Assembly (NCBI RefSeq): GCF_020382885.2
Contig: NC_058506.1
Location: 5,394,001 to 5,458,000, forward strand
Reading direction: 5' to 3'
Origin: Scatophagus argus
Lineage: Eukaryota; Chordata; Actinopteri; Scatophagidae
DNA: 64,000 bases
In this document: piece by piece, positions 63,432 through 64,000 of the stretch
Layout: the number at the start of each line of letters is the position of its first letter
Position numbering within the stretch: the first letter of the stretch is position 1
Notes under the pieces: generated by a model
What the model was told of the DNA's origin: nothing
The model's input: the letters and a program-made list of their open reading frames with translations, nothing else
Database searches by the model: none
Position numbers and translations under genes: made by a program

Positions 63432-64000
63432 GTAAGAGCATCTAACAGTCCTCTGAGCACACACCTCTGAGCAGCAATAATTGTACCTGATTGCAGGTAT
63501 GAAACTTTGCATTTTCGTGTGAAACTGAAAATTGAATTCAGTGCTGTGACTTCAGCTGACGGCCACTGAGAGAAAGACTACGGTCAGATTTGTTATGTAA
63601 TGTGGGGATTATTTAGATCGTGTCATTGGAAACAGAACAGTAGCACATTGCCCCTGCTGATTGTACAAGTGGGTCTCATGGCTTAAATAGACTGTATTTC
63701 TTCACAGCTCTGTGTTGACTTTCTTTGTCAGGAAGGAAAATGGAGATTCCAGATGTTAATTCATGTTGTTTTGTTTGTTGTGTTCATTGTTTAGAGCACT
63801 TATATTGTACACCACATTGTACCAAAAGTAAAAAAAAAAGACATTTAGAATATACAGAGAAGTGATGATAGCAATAGTACGAATAACAGGCTGCATGTTT
63901 CCTGACCATTCATTGAGTGCAGATGCATGAGTAGCATTTTGGCAACCTGGCAGTGCAGTTTTCTGATGGTGACAAGATAAGAATTGTTTTTATGTGTAAA
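63432..64000. other. start of RIM-BP intron 7
   Basis: AT-rich sequence with a short A run near 63830; no exon signal before the window ends. Confidence 0.6.

Overview
The window reads as a stretch of bony-fish (teleost, probably percomorph) nuclear genome. The evidence is: split genes with GT-AG introns, AT-rich non-coding DNA with CA/TG microsatellites, several interspersed elements whose sequence style I recognise from percomorph fishes, and three vertebrate-type genes. There is no prokaryotic or viral gene organisation.

Layout. (1) 1-9413, minus strand: first coding exon of 14-3-3 gamma (ywhag) at 9327-9413. Everything to its left is its first intron, and the remaining coding exon must lie beyond base 1. 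(2) 12916-20929, minus strand: a complete ssc4d gene of 11 coding exons encoding about 581 residues. It has an N-terminal hydrophobic segment and four group-B SRCR domains separated by Ser/Thr/Pro-rich linkers. All introns are phase 1. (3) About 29.2 kb to beyond 63.4 kb, plus strand: the 5' part of a RIM-binding-protein gene, with seven coding exons seen (one of them less certain), all splicing in phase 0. It encodes the N-terminal coiled-coil half of the protein; the SH3/FN3 half is off the right edge. I favour tspoap1 (RIM-BP1) over rimbp2, because exon 2 carries a seven-residue match to the human TSPOAP1 N-terminus as I remember it and because of remembered linkage. The family is secure; the paralogue is not.

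The three genes do not form a pathway: a phosphoserine-binding adaptor, a scavenger-receptor-type protein and a presynaptic active-zone scaffold. Their order matters for synteny. YWHAG and SSC4D are neighbours in human 7q11.23, whereas RIM-BP genes lie elsewhere in human.

Between and inside the genes are a 688-bp hAT-like non-autonomous transposon (31628-32315), two diverged copies of a teleost inverted-repeat element (41650-41898 and 49808-50104), a percomorph interspersed repeat (18975-19440), a GATATC-rich degenerate repeat (16790-17180), a duplicated segment (39.13/39.83 kb), an imperfect hairpin (5863-5910) and microsatellites. The most useful open questions are the alternative N-termini and the possible upstream ORF of the RIM-BP gene, and whether fish Ssc4d is membrane-anchored. 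I see no evidence of a wholly new biological system.
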